Positions 59,075-64,000 of a stretch of 64,000 nt of DNA are shown piece by piece; positions within the stretch are counted from its first letter, which is position 1, and each line of letters opens with the position of its first letter. The notes beneath the pieces were generated by a model. It did no database searches. It saw only the letters and a list, made by a program, of their open reading frames with translations, and was not told where the DNA came from. The position numbers and the translations under genes are program-made. Source of the DNA: Margaritifera margaritifera (lineage: Eukaryota > Mollusca > Bivalvia > Unionida > Margaritiferidae); contig JAQPZY010001688.1 in the NCBI GenBank assembly GCA_029931535.1, positions 248,001 through 312,000 of the forward strand, read 5' to 3'.

Positions 59075-60275
59075 AAAATTATGAGATCTAAAGAGTTCAA
59101 ATGTTGGGGACAAGAAAATAAAATGGTAATAAATGACGATAAAATAAAATGTATGATACTAGGGACATCACAAGAACTGCATAAATTTGGAATCCCAAAA
59201 CTGTTTCTGACAATAAATAATTGTCATTTAGAAAATGTCAAAGATAAAATGCTTTTAGGTGTATTTGTTGATAAAAATATACAGTGGGATGGCCATATTG
59301 ACAAGATTTTTAAAGCACTATCATCCAAAATTGCCCTACTCAGTTGAATCTTAATACATAATCTTATTGTATATTACCATATATACTCGCATATAATGTA
59401 GGTCCAAATGCAAACAACATAGACCCTGATCTGCCATCGCATAATATGCCGGCAGATCAGGGTCTATGTTGTTTGTTCTACTGATTAGTCCTTACAAACT
59501 GCATAGACCCATATCTGCTGGTGCATTATACGCCGGCAGATCTGGGTCTATGCAGTTTGCAGTTGGTATCGGCATATACGTGAGTATATACGGTACATTA
59601 CATATATTCTTTCAGCTCTCAATTGTTCAATTCTATTGAGAAACTGTGCCAAATCTGAGCTTGACAGGAATTAAAAACTTAGAAAAGGACAGCAGATGTT
59701 ATTTTAGATGCACCTATTGATTATTCATCAAAAGCATCGTTTACAGAACTAAAATGGCTTACAATATATGAAAGGATTGATTTTCACAAGCCAGTTCTTA
59801 TTGATAAACATCTATATGCAGCTGCACCAGAGTACCTACAGGATTTATCTATACAAATCTTTATGCAGTTGCACCAGAGTACCTACAGGATTTATTGAGA
59901 CCTTATTCAAAACTTTACAAGTTGGTATAAACATCACATGGAAACCTTCATCTACCAAACCCAAGAATAGAGCACTTTAAGAAAAGTTTTCAGTACTCTG
60001 TTACAGTTGTGGGGAAATAAGCTACCATTGCATGTATACTTGGCAGAAAATATTACAGTATTTAAGAAGAGATGTCATCAGCCTGTACATGGTAATAACA
60101 GATTTTACTAGAATTTAGTATTTATAATGAAAAAGATATGTTAAACTAAATAGTAATTACTATGAACTTTTAGTATGATGTACATTGTTAAACTTTCTTC
60201 TTAAGAGGGCCTTAAGGGAGAATAGTCTTTGACTAAATGAGTAACCCTCTATAAATAAAGCATTATTATTAATAT
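59075..60275 (+). pseudogene. 5'-truncated LINE relic: RT C-terminus and 3' tail
   Basis: The frame at 59081-59347 reads NKMVINDDKIKCMILGTSQE, then NNCHLENVKDKMLLGVFVDKNIQWDGHI and SSKIALLS. This is the thumb-side end of a jockey/CR1-type non-LTR RT. After the miniature element at 59377-59593 the C-terminal tail resumes in broken frames: ELKWLTIYERIDFHKP, AAAPEYLQDL (duplicated around 59815-59895) and LPLHVYLAENITVFKKR. The end is 'actaaatgagtaaccctc', AATAAAG and an ATT-rich tail. The upstream RT domain and ORF1 are absent. Confidence 0.75.
59377..59593. mobile_element. Miniature inverted-repeat element with two internal hairpins (copy 2)
   Basis: 217 bp flanked by TA (59375-59376, 59594-59595). 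Ends: CCATATATACTCGCATATA and the inverse of CCGTATATACTCACGTATA. Hairpin 1 is a perfect 25-bp stem (59411-59435 with 59451-59475). Hairpin 2 pairs 23 of 24 (59495-59518 with 59536-59559). All four arms are variants of one CATAGACCC.GATCTGC motif, and the loops contain GCATAATATGCC or GCATTATACGCC. It sits inside the LINE relic. Confidence 0.9.
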
Positions 60276-60494
60276 CATTTTTATTATAGAATTTATTTTT
60301 ACTAGATTTTGTATTTTGTTGTTTTTTAGTAAAAAATGTTTATACTCAAAGGGTCATCACTCAGATTTGTTATCTGTAATGGCTTGTTAGGATGATAACA
60401 CAAACAAGTACAAGTGTATACTGTAATTTTATCAAACCCAGTGTGTGGATATATCTTAAGAACCCCTTGAATGATGCCAGTTCAGTAACTTAGT
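60276..60494. other. No gene seen
   Basis: Nothing recognised. Confidence 0.4.
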
Positions 60495-60579
60495 TTTTTA
60501 GCTGACTGGGGCCAAAGATCATGTGAGCTTATGGCATGGCCTGTTGTGCATTCGTTGTCTGTCCATCCAGATTTGCAGA
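60495..60579 (+). repeat. Isolated head of a tandem-unit repeat
   Basis: 'ttttagctgactggggccaaag', 'gtgagcttatggcatggcc' and 'cgttgtctgtccatcc': the head motif alone, followed directly by a SINE. Confidence 0.5.
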
Positions 60580-60765
60580 GGGAGCTACGGTACATCTAGC
60601 TCAATTGGTGAAGCATCGGACTTGTAATCCAAGGGTCACGGGTTTGATACCCACCCAGGCCTGTACGGGTTGGCTGCCTATGTGTGTCCGTGGGAAAGGC
60701 ACTCTAGGTCCAATTTCCTTGGCATGATATATCCAATAATGTGTTAAAAATGCTGTTAACTTGGC
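60580..60765 (+). mobile_element. tRNA-derived SINE, family 1
   Basis: A-box TAGCTCAATTGG, an anticodon-loop-like CTTGTAA in a paired stem, and B-box GGGTTTGATACCC. The central TGTGTCCGTGGGAAAGGCAC is shared with 37912-38104. No acceptor-stem pairing. Confidence 0.75.
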
Positions 60766-61136
60766 AGAAATGTTCCTTAGGACATGCTTTTGCAAAATTG
60801 TGTCAGGGTGGCTCACCTATCAACAGTGTGGCTTCCATAGCAACCAGGTAAAAAAAATGTTTACTTCTATGAAACGGTCGAGTGAAAAATGTTTTAAAAT
60901 TATGAATGTTTTCTGGAAACATTCTGAAAAGATGACTTTCTGTGGAACATCTGCAAGATGCTAAGTTTTAAGTGGCTAAAAGTCTTTGCAGTATTGTTCT
61001 CTGATCCTTATTGGTGTGGAGAATTTAAAGTTTTTTGGTAGCTTGATGTAAAGTAAACTTAATTTATTTCTCAGTATTGATTGATTTTCACTACTTATAC
61101 TATATCTTTATTAAATGTTGTTTTTGTGTTTTACAG
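60766..61136. other. No gene seen
   Basis: Ends in a long pyrimidine-rich tract leading to the acceptor at 61135-61136. Confidence 0.4.
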
Positions 61137-61258
61137 AAGACTTGGAACTCTGTTATCGGTGTAATTAAAGAATCACAATGGACAATTTCTGATGGATTGC
61201 TTTTGAAGATTAGATGACTGTGAGGAAGTAAAGTAATCCATAAACCTGTGACAGTCAC
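61137..61258 (+). other. Exon-like segment with good splice sites
   Basis: Acceptor TTTTTGTGTTTTACAG (ending 61136) and donor GTAAGT (from 61259) bracket 122 bp. One frame is open for 26 codons (KTWNSVIGVIKESQWTISDG...) up to a TGA at about 61215. It would be either a 5' UTR exon or the end of a coding region. I do not recognise the peptide. Confidence 0.35.
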
Positions 61259-61569
61259 GTAAGTAATGTTAGTCAGAGACTTCTCCTAGTATAGTGCTTC
61301 TTCCTATAGACGCTTTCAATACATCATACTTTGCATTTCCCTTACCAGCCGTGACATCAGACAAGGAATTGGCTGAACATCAATGAATAAACTAATGTAG
61401 AAAATCCACATTTGCATTGCTTATTTTATGAAAGGGCATTCTTTGATACAAGTTTTAGACAACTAGTGTGACCTCCATGTTTTTTATTTATTTGAAAAAT
61501 TGGAAATAAATCTACATTTACATTCCCTGTTTTATCAAAGAATGCATAGTCCTTTAATTCATCCTTGTT
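61259..61569. other. No gene seen
   Basis: Nothing recognised. Confidence 0.4.
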
Positions 61570-62460
61570 TTAGCTCACCTGGCCAAAGAACCAAATGAGC
61601 TTATGGTAGGGTCCCATGTCTGTTGTGTGTCGTCTGTCATCTATCCATCTGTCAACACTTGCTTGTGAACACTTTTGAAGTTCATTTCTGATCAGATTTC
61701 AGTCAGAGTTAACATGTAAGTTTATATCATCAAGATCTTGGATGAATTTGATGATGAGCTACATCTATGCATATTAATAAAGTGATCTACCATCTGATTG
61801 GTTGAGCTTGTGAACACTCTACAGGCCATATTTCTGATCCGATTTTTATCAGATTTGGTATGTAAGCTTATATCATCAAGACCTTGGATGATTTTGATTA
61901 TCAGCAACATTGATGCATATTAATGAGGTGATCTTGTATTTGATTGGCTGAGCTTGTGAGCACTCTGAAAGTCACATTTCTAATCATATTTTGATCAGAT
62001 TTGGTATATAAGCTTATACTGTATAATCAATATCTTGGACGAGTTTGATTATGAGCTACATCCTGGATGAGTTTGATTATGAGTTACATCTATTTATATT
62101 AATGATGTGATCTAGCATTTGATTGGTTGAGCTTGTGAGCCCTCTAGAGGCTCTAATTCTGATCAGATTTTGATCATACTTGGTATGTAAGGTTATATCA
62201 AGATCTCAGATGAGGTTGATTATGAGTGACATCCACACATGATTAAGGTGATCTTGCTTATATCATCAAGACTTTGGATGAGTTTGAATATGAGCAACAT
62301 CCATACATATTAATGAGGCGATCTTGCATCTGATTGGCTGAGCTCGTGAACACACTAGAAGCCATATTTCTGATCAGATTTTGATTAGAACTGGTATGTG
62401 ATTTGTATCATCAAGATCTCAAACGAGTTCAGTTATGAACAACATCCACACATATTTATG
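61570..62460 (+). repeat. Tandem-unit element, family C, with head
   Basis: Head TTTTAGCTCACCTGGCCAAA, 'gagcttatggtagggtcccatgtctg' and 'ctgtcaacacttgctt'. About five ~148-bp units follow with 'gcttatatcatcaagatctt', 'gcatattaatgaggtgatct', 'gattggctgagcttgtgag' and 'tctgatcagatttt'. Confidence 0.8.
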
Positions 62461-62461
62461 A

Positions 62462-62550
62462 GGATCCAAGCTGATCAGATGGTGGAAATTGAACCACTGT
62501 CTTCTTTTGGTGAGTTGAGTGCCTTAACCATTGAGTCCCTTAGTTTCCTT
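62462..62550 (-). mobile_element. SINE family 1 fragment, reverse orientation
   Basis: On -: 'gggactcaatggttaaggcac', then 'ggttcaatttccaccatctgatcagcttgg', which gives A-box and B-box-like sequence. The 3' part is missing. Confidence 0.5.
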
Positions 62551-62793
62551 GGGTGTGGATCTCAATTGTTTACAAGTAATGACTCCAGCATTGGGGCCTC
62601 ACAGAGGATAAGGACAGACCCAGGTACAGATTAAGTTCCCTTGTAATGCCAAGTAAGTGTACATGTGTATACATTACCTGTGGAGCTGTGAACAGTTTCT
62701 AAGTTATGAATCAAAAGTCCCTAGCGGCAGGGTTAGATCCAGGCGAGAATGCTGGCTGTATAAATGACTTGGCCTTTTTATGTAGAGAAAGTG

Positions 62794-62795
<2 letters not shown>
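62551..62795. other. No gene seen
   Basis: Nothing recognised. Confidence 0.4.

Positions 62796-62864
<69 letters not shown>
62796..62864. repeat. (TA)n microsatellite
   Basis: An uninterrupted TA run of about 34 copies. Confidence 0.95.
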
Positions 62865-62866
<2 letters not shown>

Positions 62867-63064
62867 GCTACGAAAGAAGATAAATGACACTAACATTAAT
62901 AGACAATGTATCAACTATTTTCTTTTGCCAGTTTCAATACATGTGTGAATTGTCATTCACAAAATGACATGTCAACTACCCAAGCGAGTAATATTAGAAC
63001 CACATGGGCCTCTTTTAATAATTTTATGATCAATTTGTTTCAACTACTTGGATTTTTTACATCG

Positions 63065-63390
63065 ATTTTATATGCCCACCAAAAGTTGGAGTGTATTAGA
63101 TTATGATGTTGTCCAGATATCTGTCTGTTACTAATTTCATTTCCACACAATAACTCTAGTTGTCCACTATCTGCAATTACCAAACTTTGTGGATTGCTTT
63201 CAGTTGGAGTAAGGAAGAAACCTTTTGGGGTGGAAAGGTAAAATGTCAAGGTCACTGTGACTGAAAGAAGAAATATGATTTCTGAAAGAACAGGTCCTGT
63301 TGTCCACAACCTTCAGTTATCAAACTTTGTGGATGGCTTGCACTTGGGGTAAGGAAGAAACCTTTTGATCTTGGGGTTACAAGGTCAAAC
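63065..63390 (+). repeat. Tandem-unit dispersed repeat, family B
   Basis: Head 'ttttatatgcccaccaaaagttgg' and 'gatgttgtccagatatctgtctgtta', then two units with 'ttaccaaactttgtgg', 'ggagtaaggaagaaacc' and TCAAGGTCACTGTGACTG. Confidence 0.75.
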
Positions 63391-64000
63391 ATCATCATCA
63401 CTATAAACATACATGTAAACCTCCTGGCTGGGAGGGTTTTCATCCTGCAGTGAGGGATGTCTTCCATCCCTCCTGTCACTCACTGAAATCTCCCATGAAC
63501 ACAAAATGATTTTTGAAAAATAAAATATTTTTCATTTATTTTCACACATTGCTTCCAGTGTAGTATATTTATGGTAAGACTGCCTGTGATCACGTGACTG
63601 CAGACTGGCTTAAGCAGGGCAAGACAACATAGTTGCTAATTTCAAGCAACATAAAGCAATTAAAATCCCTTTGATTTTGTCTGCTGGGGTGGTTTGGCTT
63701 CAGTATTGAAGTTTGCCGAGATGACAGGTTAGGAGAGTCCGCAGGCAAAGTGCAGATTATTCTAAACAAAATGCTGCTATGAACAACTGTATCGCAAAAG
63801 CAGAGACCAACACCACTGACCTTTATTTAATCATTTGTAACCACGACCACTTAAAAAGTAAAGACTGTTCTAAACAATAAAAAAAAGCAAAAAGTGAGGC
63901 TGGCTACCAGTTTCCTAAATTTTACAGGTCATGCTGGTAGTGTAATTTATTATAGGCTGCAAACCAGACTAAAGTACATGTAACTAACTGCCATTGTAAT
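63391..64000. other. No gene seen
   Basis: AT-rich sequence to the window edge; nothing recognised. Confidence 0.4.

Noticed and set aside
60580..60660. Genuine tRNA gene
   Set aside because: A and B boxes and an anticodon-like stem exist, but the acceptor stem does not pair and the SINE body continues; the same applies at 49321 and 37912.
62706..62948. 80-codon frame with an Ile-Tyr run
   Set aside because: Created by the (TA)n microsatellite.

Overview
The window looks like nuclear DNA from an animal, most probably a bivalve mollusc. This is inferred from several things seen in the sequence: AT-rich DNA with spliced exons, repeated TACATGTA-type motifs, long elements that open with GTCTGTC/GTCCGTC heads followed by ~145-bp tandem units, dispersed AAGGTCAAGGTCA repeats, tRNA-derived SINEs, and a mix of Ty3/gypsy, DIRS, Polinton, pogo and LINE relics. 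No taxon marker fixes the species.

Only one host gene is recognised: the last two coding exons of mitochondrial ribosomal protein L10 (1380-1516 and 9382-9614, + strand). Its 7.9-kb last intron holds a DIRS-type tyrosine-recombinase retroelement, a second DIRS reverse-transcriptase fragment, and a solo LTR with a 4-bp target duplication. After the gene come a 48-bp tandem array (10.0-10.5 kb) and a 2.8-kb minisatellite of 60/53-bp units (11.4-14.2 kb).

From 18.6 to 25.2 kb there are remains of a Polinton/Maverick-like element. A broken retrovirus-type integrase lies on +, and a long broken protein-primed B-family DNA polymerase lies on -. A pogo/Tigger-type fragment, a 34-bp satellite and a tandem-unit repeat element interrupt or adjoin them. 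At 27385-33928 sits a complete Ty3/gypsy LTR element: 753-bp LTRs almost identical to each other, GGGT target duplication, tRNA-Pro primer site and polypurine tract. Its pol order is PR-INT-RT-RNaseH, so integrase is upstream of RT as in Gmr1-like elements. The reading frames are broken many times, and a catalytic Asp is Asn in each of INT, RT and RNase H.

The right half (34-64 kb) is mainly non-coding. It carries two ~215-bp TA-flanked miniature elements built from tandem hairpins, 21-bp and 49-bp tandem arrays, an inverted pair of SINEs with clear target duplications, a LINE 3' end, and several families of ~145-bp tandem-unit repeats. Two segments with good splice signals (ending 35565, and 61137-61258) may be non-coding or terminal exons of an unseen gene. 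All gene calls rest on translation and motif recognition by eye; no database search was run.
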